Both the position numbers and the translations under genes were made by a program. Of a DNA stretch of 11,005 bases, positions 5,080-11,005 are shown piece by piece. The stretch's first letter is position 1; each line of letters starts with the position of its first letter. The notes beneath the pieces are model-generated. The model ran no database searches and was not told the origin of the DNA. It saw nothing but the letters and a program-made list of their open reading frames with translations. Source of the stretch: Pseudomonadota bacterium (GTDB taxonomy: Bacteria > Pseudomonadota > Gammaproteobacteria > Burkholderiales > Burkholderiaceae_B); NCBI GenBank assembly GCA_023389535.1, contig JAEWEH010000486.1, forward strand, positions 1 to 11,005, given 5' to 3'.

Positions 5080-7230
5080 ATGCCGTGCAAGATAACGACC
5101 CGGCCGGGCGCCCGTGCGCTCGCCGTAACGAGCTGGCTTTCGTATTCATTGGCGGCGGGCATGCAGACCGCAACGGCGCAGCCTGCGACGCCGAGCCAGC
5201 AGAGCGACCCACGCACGCTTGCGCCCATTACCGTCACCGCGCAACCGTCAGCGGAATCCCCCTTCGAGCCGGTGGATGGCTATATCGCCAGACGGTCGAT
5301 TTCGGCTACCAAGACCAATACTCCGCTAAGCGAAACACCGCAATCGGTGACCGTGATCACCAGTGAAGAGATTCAGGATCAAGGTGCAACCGGCCTGCAG
5401 GACGCGCTCAATTACGCGGCTGGCGTGCGATCGGACGCCTATGGGCTTGATTCGCGCTCCGACAATTTCCGCATCCGGGGCTCGGAGCCCGCCGTATTTC
5501 TGGATGGACTGCGTACGAATTACAACTGGTACACCAGCACCACCCGCGCCGAACCCTATACGCTGGAACGCATCGAAGTGCTGCGCGGCCCATCGTCCAT
5601 GCTGTATGGCCAGGGCAGCACCGCAGGCGTCGTCAACATGGTCACCAAGCGGCCACTGGCCGAACCCATGCGCGAAATCGGCATATCCTACGGATCGCAC
5701 AACCGCCGCCAGATCCAGGCCGATTTCACCGGCCCCATCGATGAAGATGGCGAATGGCTGTATCGGGTGGTCGCGCTGGGCCGGCTTGCCGACACCCAGG
5801 TGGACCATGTGCCGGACGATCGCTGGGTGCTGGCGCCATCATTGACCTGGCAGCCCTCGGCCAGCACATCATTCACCCTGCGCGCCCTGCTGCAGGAAGA
5901 CAAGTCGGGGTCGACCGCGCAGTTCTTCCCTTGGGAAGGCGTTTCCCTGCCCAATCCGAATGGCCGGATTCCCACCAACACGTTTATCGGCGACCCGGAC
6001 TGGGACCGCTACAATTCAAGCCGGCAGGCCATTGGCTGGAGCTTCGAACACGCTTTCAATGACCATTGGACGGTACGCCAGAATACACGCTGGTCGCATA
6101 ATAAAGTCGACTATCGCAGCCTGTACGCCAATGCATTCAGCGGCGCCGATGGCTGGCCCGCCGACCCGATCAACAAACGCCTGCTTAGCCGTTATGCCGA
6201 CGGCACCATCACGACGGTTCGGATGGTATCGGCCGACCAGCATCTGGAAGGCAGCTTCGACACAGGCCCGATCAAGCATCAGGTGCTGTTTGGCTTCGAT
6301 GCCAGCTATGCCACGGAAGACAAGAGCAGCGCCTTCGAGTCGCCCGATACGGTCCCATTGATCGACGCATACAACCCGGTATATCCGGCCTACACGCCGC
6401 CGGCCTTCAACAACGATATGCCCAGGGCTCGCCAGCGCGATACCGGCATTTACTTTCAGGATCAGCTGCGTTACGGCAACTGGATCATGGTGGCGGGCTT
6501 GCGCCTGGACCGCTCCGAGAACGCCGTCGATGGCAGCGAGAAACAAGTCAGCCGCGCCACATCCAAGCGCCTGGGGGTGATGTACACCGCCGATAACGGT
6601 TTGTCGCCCTATATCAGCTATAGCGAGTCATTCACGCCGGTGCTGGGCCGCGACGCGTCCGGCGCATCCTTTGTCCCTTTACGCGGCAAGCAAGTCGAAG
6701 CCGGCATCAAGTATGAGTCGGCCGATGGCGGTTTGGTGGTCAACGCCGCGGCCTACACACTGCGGGAAGAAAATCGCCTGATCAATGACCCGGCTAACCC
6801 CACCAGGCAGGCGCAGGTCGGCGAGACCCGCAACCGCGGAGTCGAACTCGAGCTCAAGACTGAAATAGGCCGACAGTTCGATTTGATCGCCAATTACAAC
6901 TACATTGACCTGGATGAGCAGCTGGAAGGCCTGCCCAAGCACCAGGCGTCGCTTTGGGGAAAGTACCGTTTTGCCCTCGGCAATATCAACGGCCTGTCCG
7001 CCGGCGCCGGTGTACGCTGGCTAGGCGGCTTCCAGGATGGCGCCGCGCCCCATACCCCCAGCGTCACCCTGGTCGATGCCATGCTGGCCTATGAAACCCC
7101 ATCGTGGCGTTATGCGCTCAATGTCAACAATCTCTTCGACAAAACCTACGTCAGTACCTGCCTGGACCGAGGCGACTGCTGGTATGGCTCGCGTCGTTCG
7201 ATCATAGCGAGTGCCACCTACAGGTTCTGA
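5080..7230 (+). CDS. TonB-dependent outer-membrane siderophore receptor (FhuA/FoxA-like)
   Basis: The 716-residue protein has a signal peptide (about 1-34, cleavage near ATAQ), a TonB box LAPITVTA (47-54), a plug domain from about 75 (LSETPQSVTVITSEEI, FRIRGSEPAVFLDGLR, IEVLRGPSSMLYGQGS) and a 22-strand barrel ending in the aromatic residue F716. NVNNLFDKTYVSTC and the C694/C700 pair before WYGSRRS are typical of the siderophore-receptor family including FhuA and FoxA. It should bind a ferric siderophore, perhaps a hydroxamate, and import it using TonB-ExbBD; the substrate cannot be read from sequence. There is no FecA-like N-terminal signalling domain, so control is probably by Fur alone. 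ATG 5080 follows AGGAAGAGG with good spacing. The frame stays open 357 nt further upstream, but that part overlaps two genes and would bury the signal peptide. Confidence 0.93.
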   Translation: MPCKITTRPGARALAVTSWLSYSLAAGMQTATAQPATPSQQSDPRTLAPITVTAQPSAESPFEPVDGYIARRSISATKTNTPLSETPQSVTVITSEEIQDQGATGLQDALNYAAGVRSDAYGLDSRSDNFRIRGSEPAVFLDGLRTNYNWYTSTTRAEPYTLERIEVLRGPSSMLYGQGSTAGVVNMVTKRPLAEPMREIGISYGSHNRRQIQADFTGPIDEDGEWLYRVVALGRLADTQVDHVPDDRWVLAPSLTWQPSASTSFTLRALLQEDKSGSTAQFFPWEGVSLPNPNGRIPTNTFIGDPDWDRYNSSRQAIGWSFEHAFNDHWTVRQNTRWSHNKVDYRSLYANAFSGADGWPADPINKRLLSRYADGTITTVRMVSADQHLEGSFDTGPIKHQVLFGFDASYATEDKSSAFESPDTVPLIDAYNPVYPAYTPPAFNNDMPRARQRDTGIYFQDQLRYGNWIMVAGLRLDRSENAVDGSEKQVSRATSKRLGVMYTADNGLSPYISYSESFTPVLGRDASGASFVPLRGKQVEAGIKYESADGGLVVNAAAYTLREENRLINDPANPTRQAQVGETRNRGVELELKTEIGRQFDLIANYNYIDLDEQLEGLPKHQASLWGKYRFALGNINGLSAGAGVRWLGGFQDGAAPHTPSVTLVDAMLAYETPSWRYALNVNNLFDKTYVSTCLDRGDCWYGSRRSIIASATYRF

Positions 7231-7231
7231 C

Positions 7232-7260
7232 TTGCACAAAAAAAATATATGGTGCATAAT
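7232..7260 (+). promoter_or_regulatory. Promoter of the tRNA-Ala gene
   Basis: TTGCAC (7232-7237) and CATAAT (7255-7260) are separated by 17 nt of A/T-rich DNA, starting two bases after the receptor stop codon. The start would be near 7267, about 23 nt ahead of the mature tRNA-Ala. No terminator separates the receptor gene from this promoter, so iron-regulated transcripts may read into the tRNAs. Confidence 0.7.
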
Positions 7261-7289
7261 CTCGCTTCTTCGCTAGACAACCAAACGAC

Positions 7290-7365
<76 letters not shown>

Positions 7366-7402
7366 GTCTAACGAAGATCGCCGCAAGGCAGTAGTAAAAA
7401 CA

Positions 7403-7428
7403 GCGCATTGAAATATGCTACAATGCGC
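7403..7428 (+). promoter_or_regulatory. Extended -10 promoter of tRNA-Glu-Asp inside a perfect inverted repeat
   Basis: TGCTACAAT (7416-7424) is an extended -10 element (TG at 7416-7417, hexamer TACAAT at 7419-7424) with no good -35. The start would be near 7431, about 14 nt before tRNA-Glu. The discriminator GCGCAGC is GC-rich, as in stringently controlled stable-RNA promoters. The -10 is embedded in a perfect inverted repeat, GCGCATTG (7403-7410) and CAATGCGC (7421-7428), with a 10-nt spacer. Confidence 0.6.
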
Positions 7429-7444
7429 AGCTTGTTTAAGTCCT

Positions 7445-7520
7445 GTCCCCTTCGTCTAGAGGCCTAGGACACCACCCTTTCACGGTGGGTACAGGGGTTC
7501 GAATCCCCTAGGGGACGCCA
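7445..7520 (+). tRNA. tRNA-Glu (anticodon TTC)
   Basis: The 76-nt cloverleaf is complete. The acceptor GTCCCCT pairs with AGGGGAC, the D arm is GTCT/GGAC, the anticodon stem CCACC/GGTGG encloses CTTTCAC (anticodon TTC at 7479-7481), and the T arm is AGGGG/CCCCT with loop TTCGAAT. CCA is encoded. It reads GAA and GAG codons and is also the likely substrate for glutamyl-tRNA reductase in tetrapyrrole synthesis. Confidence 0.98.
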
Positions 7521-7531
7521 GAATTTCTGGC
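7517..7531. repeat. Palindrome over the tRNA-Glu CCA end
   Basis: GCCAGAA (7517-7523) and TTCTGGC (7525-7531) form a 15-bp palindrome with one central base. The left arm is the discriminator base and CCA of tRNA-Glu plus three spacer bases. In the precursor RNA it can form a five-pair stem with an AATTT loop that hides the CCA end. Confidence 0.5.
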
Positions 7532-7549
7532 ATGGTAGTACACCGCTGC

Positions 7550-7626
7550 GGAGCGGTAGTTCAGTTGGTTAGAATACCGGCCTGTCACGCCGGGGGTCGC
7601 GGGTTCGAGTCCCGTCCGCTCCGCCA
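7550..7626 (+). tRNA. tRNA-Asp (anticodon GTC)
   Basis: The 77-nt cloverleaf is complete. The acceptor GGAGCGG pairs with CCGCTCC, the anticodon stem CCGGC/GCCGG encloses CTGTCAC (anticodon GTC near 7584-7586), and the T arm is GCGGG/CCCGT with TTCGAGT and one G-U closing pair. CCA is encoded. It reads GAC and GAU codons. It lies 29 nt after tRNA-Glu with no promoter between, so the two share a transcript. Confidence 0.98.
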
Positions 7627-7637
7627 AAGAATTCAGT

Positions 7638-7671
7638 AAAAAAGCACCTGCGTCATGTAGGTGCTTTTTTT
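7638..7671 (+). terminator. Intrinsic terminator of the tRNA cluster, probably bidirectional
   Basis: AAAGCACCT (7641-7649) pairs with AGGTGCTTT (7659-7667) around a nine-base loop, followed by T's to 7671. Six A's at 7638-7643 precede the stem, so the minus-strand copy also ends in a T run. It can therefore end both the tRNA transcript and the convergent minus-strand gene at 7708. Confidence 0.88.
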
Positions 7672-7707
7672 ATTCAAAGTCGCATTCCAAACATGGGCGG
7701 CGAAGCA

Positions 7708-8016
7708 CTACACTGAAACACCCTCTTCCCGCTCGGCCTCCAGCACCGCCTTGTTAGATAATGGGCGTTCCATCGTCAGCCTGCCATTTTCGACAACGAC
7801 CTTGATCGGGCCGGCCGTCGGCCGTTCCAGCAGCGCGCAAAGAAACTCAGTCAATTCCACGCGATCGTGATTGACCGCGCACAAATCCAGATCGATCCGC
7901 TTCGGCTCGCCTCGTAAGTGCAGGATGCATCCACCGTGCTCCGGCAGATTATCGTAGGCGATTATCTCCCGCCTTAAAGGAATCGGGAAATTTCCTACCA
8001 ATTTTCCATAGCTCAT
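7708..8016 (-). CDS. Hypothetical protein of 102 residues
   Basis: I do not recognise this protein. It starts MSYGKLVGNFPIPLRREI, has a mixed central part (EPKRIDLDLCAVNHDRVELTEFLCALLE) and a charged end (AEREEGVSV). There is no membrane segment, signal peptide or clear DNA-binding helix. The ribosome binding site is poor, and I see no convincing promoter in the 176-nt divergent gap. It is supported by an uninterrupted frame of full length, a downstream terminator in the right orientation, ordinary amino-acid composition, and the lack of any other gene here. Its bases look less GC-rich than phoH-lnt or maeB, suggesting it was acquired together with the divergent toxin-antitoxin pair. Confidence 0.55.
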   Translation of the reverse strand: MSYGKLVGNFPIPLRREIIAYDNLPEHGGCILHLRGEPKRIDLDLCAVNHDRVELTEFLCALLERPTAGPIKVVVENGRLTMERPLSNKAVLEAEREEGVSV

Positions 8017-8092
8017 GGCAGCTCACATGTTCTTTTTGATTGAGGAAAGGAACCGGCAAGGCGTGACATCAGCTACCCCCTGCCGCTTGGCG

Positions 8093-8116
8093 CGCGAGCA
8101 TTTTTACATGCTCGCG
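8093..8116. repeat. Perfect 9-bp hairpin between divergent genes
   Basis: CGCGAGCAT (8093-8101) and ATGCTCGCG (8108-8116) are perfect arms around a six-base TTTTAC spacer. It lies in the 176-nt divergent region, about 42 bp upstream of the higB -35 element. There is no T run after either strand's stem, so it is not a standard terminator. It may be an operator, a cruciform, or the scar of an integration event. Confidence 0.5.
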
Positions 8117-8157
8117 GCCGCCTTGCAATCCGCTCCTCTTGCGCCGTGAAAACCCCA

Positions 8158-8186
8158 TTGATTCGCGATGCGCAACACCATACAAT
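8158..8186 (+). promoter_or_regulatory. Promoter of the higB-higA pair
   Basis: TTGATT (8158-8163) and TACAAT (8181-8186) have an optimal 17-nt spacer. The predicted start is near 8193, which is the A of the higB ATG. HigA proteins usually repress their own promoter; I see no clean palindrome over these hexamers that would mark the operator. Confidence 0.65.
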
Positions 8187-8192
8187 CGAGCC

Positions 8193-8471
8193 ATGATCAA
8201 AAGCTTCCGGCACAAAGGCCTTCGTCGTTTGTTCGAGACCGGAAATGCTTCCGGCGTCCAGGCCAATCACGCCAAACGCCTTCGCCTACAACTTTCCGCT
8301 CTTGACACCGCTCAGGCTATCGAAGACATGGATATCCCAGGATTCAGGCTTCACCCCCTCAAGGGTTCAATGAAAAGGCGCTGGTCAATCACCGTCAACG
8401 GAAACTGGCGCATCACCTTTGAGTTTGATGACGGAAACGCTTTTGTATTGGATTACGAGGACTATCACTGA
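8193..8471 (+). CDS. higB: HigB/GraT-like toxin of the RelE superfamily
   Basis: The 92-residue product has the compact HigB-1 layout: MIKSFRHKGLRRLFETG, a helical part with the AKRLRLQLSALD segment, the GFRLHPLKG turn, the core strand RRWSITVNGNWRITFEF (residues 62-78) and the terminal DYEDYH. V. cholerae HigB-1 and P. putida GraT are close in plan. These toxins cleave mRNA on the translating ribosome and slow growth. Toxin-first gene order is typical of the Hig family. ATG 8193 is chosen because the upstream in-frame extension to 8139 would run through the promoter. No Shine-Dalgarno sequence precedes it. The stop TGA overlaps the antitoxin ATG by one base. All core residues appear intact, so it is probably functional. 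Confidence 0.9.
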   Translation: MIKSFRHKGLRRLFETGNASGVQANHAKRLRLQLSALDTAQAIEDMDIPGFRLHPLKGSMKRRWSITVNGNWRITFEFDDGNAFVLDYEDYH

Positions 8472-8764
8472 TGAATATGCACAACCCGCCTCATCCGGGA
8501 GAATTTATATCTGGTATCTATCTTGAGCCCAACAATGTCAGTGGACGTGAGCTTGCCAAAGCACTTGGCGTAGCCGCCTCCACACTCAGCCGCGTGCTCA
8601 ACGGCGGTGCCCGTGTTACGCCAGAGATGGCGCTTCGCCTTTCCAAAGCACTGGGGCGCAGCCCGGAAAGCTGGCTGGCCATGCAGGATGCTCATGATCT
8701 GTGGGTTGCCCGTCAGCACGTTGATTTACAGGATGTGCACGAACTTCACTTCGCTATGGCCTAG
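8471..8764 (+). CDS. higA: HigA-like antitoxin, XRE-family HTH protein
   Basis: The 97-residue protein starts with the HigA signature HPGEFISGIYLEP, followed by an XRE helix-turn-helix (about 24-46, SGRELAKALGVAASTLSRVLNG) and the ALRLSKALGRSPESWLAMQDAHDLW block typical of VapI/HigA antitoxins. It should bind and neutralise HigB and repress the shared promoter. ATG 8471 overlaps the toxin stop, and GAGGA (8457-8461) lies nine bases upstream, so it has its own ribosome binding site while the toxin does not. That favours antitoxin excess. The C-terminal extension RQHVDLQDVHELHF is probably disordered or toxin-contacting. Confidence 0.93.
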   Translation: MNMHNPPHPGEFISGIYLEPNNVSGRELAKALGVAASTLSRVLNGGARVTPEMALRLSKALGRSPESWLAMQDAHDLWVARQHVDLQDVHELHFAMA

Positions 8765-8845
8765 TGCCCGCTGATAAGTCCTATAACAAGAATTACCGGA
8801 GTGCTAGTAGAGTTGCCGGAATAATGTAACATAACGAGTCCGCCA
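8765..8845. other. AT-rich convergent gap between higA and maeB
   Basis: No gene is seen. ATTACCGG (8792-8799) can pair with CCGG-AA-TAAT (8816-8825) with a two-base bulge and a 16-nt loop. There is no T run on either side, so a shared terminator is doubtful. The flank is clearly poorer in GC than maeB. Confidence 0.3.
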
Positions 8846-11005
8846 TTACCCCAAGTTCGCGTTAATCACCGTCAAAGCCGCCATATTGATGATGCGCCTG
8901 ACGCTGGAGCTGGACGTCAGGATATGCACCGGTGCGTTCGCGCCCAGCAGGAAGGGGCCGACCGCCACATTGCTGCCTGCGGTGGTCTTGAGCAGGTTGT
9001 AGGCAATGTTGGCGGAATCGACGTTGGGGCAGACCAGCAGGTTGGCCGCGCCCTTCAGTCGCGAGGTCGGCAGCACGCGCGAGCGCAGCGCTTCGTCCAG
9101 TGCGCAATCGCCATGCATTTCGCCATCCACTTCCAGGTCGGGCGCCTGCTCCAGGATCAGGTCCAGCGCTTCGCGCATCTTGGCGCCCGAGGCGGAACTG
9201 CCGGAGCCAAAGTTGGATCGCGACAGCAAGGCCACTTTGGGGACCAGCGCCATGCGCTGCATTTGTTCGGCGGCCGCCAAAGTGAATTCGGCAATCTGTT
9301 CCGCCGAAGGCTCGTCATTGACGTGGGTATCGACCAAAGCCACGACGCGCTCGTCCAGCAGCAGTATATTCATGGCCCCGTAGGTCTTGGCGCCTGGCGC
9401 CTTGCCGATGACTTCATCGATGAAACGCAGGTGATCATGATAGCCGCCCACGGTTCCGCAAACCATGCCGTCGGCATCGCCCAGGTGCACCATCATGGCG
9501 CCGATCAGCGTCAGGCGCCGGCGCATTTCCACCCGCGCCATTTCCTTGCTGATCCCGCGCCGGCACATCAGTTCCCAGTACGTCGTCCAGTATTGATGAA
9601 AGCGTTCGTCGAATTCCGGATTGGTGACCTCGACGTCCTGGCCCAGGCGCAACCGCAAGCCGTACTTCTCGATGCGCGACAACAGCACTTGCGGGCGGCC
9701 CACCAGGATGGGACGCGCGAGCTTTTCGTCAACGACCACCTGGACCGCACGCAATACGCGTTCGTCTTCGCCCTCGGTGAATACAATGCGCGCCTTGCCG
9801 CCTTCGCGCACCAGTTTCTTGGCCGTTGAAAACAGCGGCTTCATGAACGCGCCGGAGTGGTAGACAAACTGCTGCAGTTGTTCCGTATAGCTTTCCATAT
9901 CGGCGATGGGCCGCGTCGCCACGCCGCTGTCCATGGCCGCCTGGGCGACGGCCGGTGCAATGCGCACGATCAGGCGCGGATCGAATGGCTTTGGGATGAA
10001 ATAGGAAGGACCGAACGATACGTCGTAGGTGCCGTAAGCCGCAGCCACCACGTCGTTCTGCTCTTCCTCGGCGAGCCCGGCGATGGCATAGACGGCCGCC
10101 TTTTCCATTTCCCGCGTGATGGTGGTGGCACCCACATCCAGCGCACCGCGGAAGATGTACGGGAAGCACAGCACGTTATTCACCTGGTTCGGGTAGTCCG
10201 AGCGGCCCGTGGCCATGACCACGTCGTCGCGCACCGCATGCGCGTCTTCGGGCAGGATCTCCGGATGCGGGTTGGCCAGCGCCAGGATCAGCGGGCGCGC
10301 CGCCATGCGCGCCACCATCTCGGGCTTAAGCACCCCGCCCGCCGACAAGCCCAGGAACACGTCCGCTTCGCCGATCACGTCGGCCAGCTTGCGCGCGTCC
10401 GTGCGCTGCGCATAGCGCGCCTTGACCGGGTCCATCAGCACCGTGCGCCCTTCGTACACCACCCCTTCGATGTCCGTCACCCAGATGTGCTCCAGCGGCA
10501 GGCCCAGGTCCACCATCAGGTCCAGGCACGACAAGGCCGCCGCCCCCGCCCCGGACACCACCACCTTGACCTGGTCGATCCGCTTGTCCACCACCTTCAG
10601 CCCATTGATGAACGCGGCCGCCACGCAGATCGCCGTGCCGTGCTGGTCGTCATGGAACACCGGGATGTTCAGCCGCTCGCGCAGCGCGCGCTCGACCGCA
10701 AAGCATTCGGGCGCCTTGATGTCTTCCAGGTTGATGCCCCCGAACGTGGGCTCCAGCCCCGCAATGATCTGCACCAGCTTGTCCGGGTCCGTCTCGTTGA
10801 TCTCGATGTCGAACACATCGATGCCGGCGAACTTCTTGAACAGCACCGCCTTGCCTTCCATCACCGGCTTGGAGGCCAGCGCGCCAATGTTGCCCAGGCC
10901 CAGCACCGCCGTGCCGTTGGTGATCACCCCCACCAGATTGCCCCGGCCCGTGTAGCGAAAAGCGTTGCGCTCGTCGGCCACGATTTCCTCGCACGCCGCC
11001 GCCAC
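8846..11005 (-). CDS. maeB: NADP-dependent malic enzyme with phosphotransacetylase-like domain (5' partial)
   Basis: MaeB oxidatively decarboxylates malate to pyruvate with NADP+ in the cytoplasm, feeding NADPH and pyruvate pools. The visible 719 residues begin inside the conserved PGVAAACEEI segment, so about 45-50 N-terminal residues lie beyond the right edge, and the GTG at the edge is not the start. Visible are the catalytic lysine region EGKAVLFKKFAGIDVFDIEI (K52 in EGKA), metal ligands in NLEDI (E94, D95) and HDDQHG (D119, D120), the dinucleotide motif SGAGAAA (151-157), and ALANPHPEI. From about residue 388 (FMKPLF) to the end is a phosphotransacetylase-like domain, which in such hybrid enzymes regulates through acetyl-CoA rather than catalysing. 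It converges on higA and is transcribed towards the accessory pocket. Confidence 0.96.
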   Translation of the reverse strand: MAAACEEIVADERNAFRYTGRGNLVGVITNGTAVLGLGNIGALASKPVMEGKAVLFKKFAGIDVFDIEINETDPDKLVQIIAGLEPTFGGINLEDIKAPECFAVERALRERLNIPVFHDDQHGTAICVAAAFINGLKVVDKRIDQVKVVVSGAGAAALSCLDLMVDLGLPLEHIWVTDIEGVVYEGRTVLMDPVKARYAQRTDARKLADVIGEADVFLGLSAGGVLKPEMVARMAARPLILALANPHPEILPEDAHAVRDDVVMATGRSDYPNQVNNVLCFPYIFRGALDVGATTITREMEKAAVYAIAGLAEEEQNDVVAAAYGTYDVSFGPSYFIPKPFDPRLIVRIAPAVAQAAMDSGVATRPIADMESYTEQLQQFVYHSGAFMKPLFSTAKKLVREGGKARIVFTEGEDERVLRAVQVVVDEKLARPILVGRPQVLLSRIEKYGLRLRLGQDVEVTNPEFDERFHQYWTTYWELMCRRGISKEMARVEMRRRLTLIGAMMVHLGDADGMVCGTVGGYHDHLRFIDEVIGKAPGAKTYGAMNILLLDERVVALVDTHVNDEPSAEQIAEFTLAAAEQMQRMALVPKVALLSRSNFGSGSSASGAKMREALDLILEQAPDLEVDGEMHGDCALDEALRSRVLPTSRLKGAANLLVCPNVDSANIAYNLLKTTAGSNVAVGPFLLGANAPVHILTSSSSVRRIINMAALTVINANLG

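Noticed and set aside
8129..8136. TCCGCTCC, matching the 3' part of tRNA-Asp, as a possible attachment-site repeat
   Set aside because: Only eight bases match and the flanks diverge, so chance is a sufficient explanation; no integrase is present.
8069..8270. Two overlapping 65-codon frames on the minus strand
   Set aside because: They cover the higB start, promoter and hairpin, lack family features, and overlap each other in different frames.
8924..9829. A 301-codon open frame on the plus strand
   Set aside because: It is wholly antisense to maeB, whose catalytic motifs are clear. Its His/Gln/Arg-rich composition is typical of a GC-rich shadow frame.

Overview
The window looks like the chromosome of a GC-rich betaproteobacterium, most likely from the Bordetella/Achromobacter/Pusillimonas side of the Alcaligenaceae. 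The basis is the gene order phoH(ybeZ)-ybeY-corC-lnt, the style of the proteins (a maeB-type malic enzyme fused to a phosphotransacetylase-like domain, a FhuA-type siderophore receptor beside a PepSY membrane protein) and the GC-rich codon use. The genus call is an inference from remembered protein style, not from a search.

Left part (1-3285, + strand): the end of a PhoH-family ATPase gene, then ybeY (16S rRNA maturation endonuclease), corC/ybeX (CBS-domain protein) and lnt (apolipoprotein N-acyltransferase). The genes are tightly packed: phoH/ybeY overlap by 11 nt and corC/lnt overlap by 4 nt through a TTGA junction. This is a conserved housekeeping cluster for RNA maturation and envelope lipoproteins.

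Middle (3286-7230, + strand): a 374-nt gap with two potential RNA hairpins leads into a strong sigma70-like promoter (TTGACA, 18 nt, TAGAAT) with a Fur-box-like site over the predicted transcription start. It drives an iron-uptake operon: an 18-codon leader ORF with the best ribosome binding site of the region, a four-helix PepSY membrane protein, a 63-residue two-helix membrane protein, and a TonB-dependent siderophore receptor of 716 residues. The leader/PepSY and PepSY/small-protein junctions overlap (ATGA), so translation is probably coupled through the first three ORFs.

Right-centre (7231-7671, + strand): three tRNA genes, Ala(GGC), Glu(TTC) and Asp(GTC), all with encoded CCA. The Ala gene has its own promoter. 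A second, extended -10 promoter embedded in a perfect inverted repeat precedes Glu. A hairpin with flanking A and T runs ends the cluster and can also serve the opposite strand.

Accessory pocket (7700-8840): an unrecognised minus-strand gene of 102 codons and a divergent HigB/HigA toxin-antitoxin pair. It is less GC-rich by eye than its flanks and sits directly behind the tRNA cluster, suggesting acquisition. The toxin promoter predicts a leaderless toxin start, whereas the antitoxin has a clear ribosome binding site.

Right end (8846-11005, - strand): maeB, a malic enzyme with a C-terminal phosphotransacetylase-like domain, cut off at the window edge before its N-terminus. I found no CRISPR array, transposase or clear prophage. 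The most novel-looking element is the Fur-controlled leader ORF coupled to the PepSY gene; the inverted repeats around the tRNA promoter and processing sites come second.
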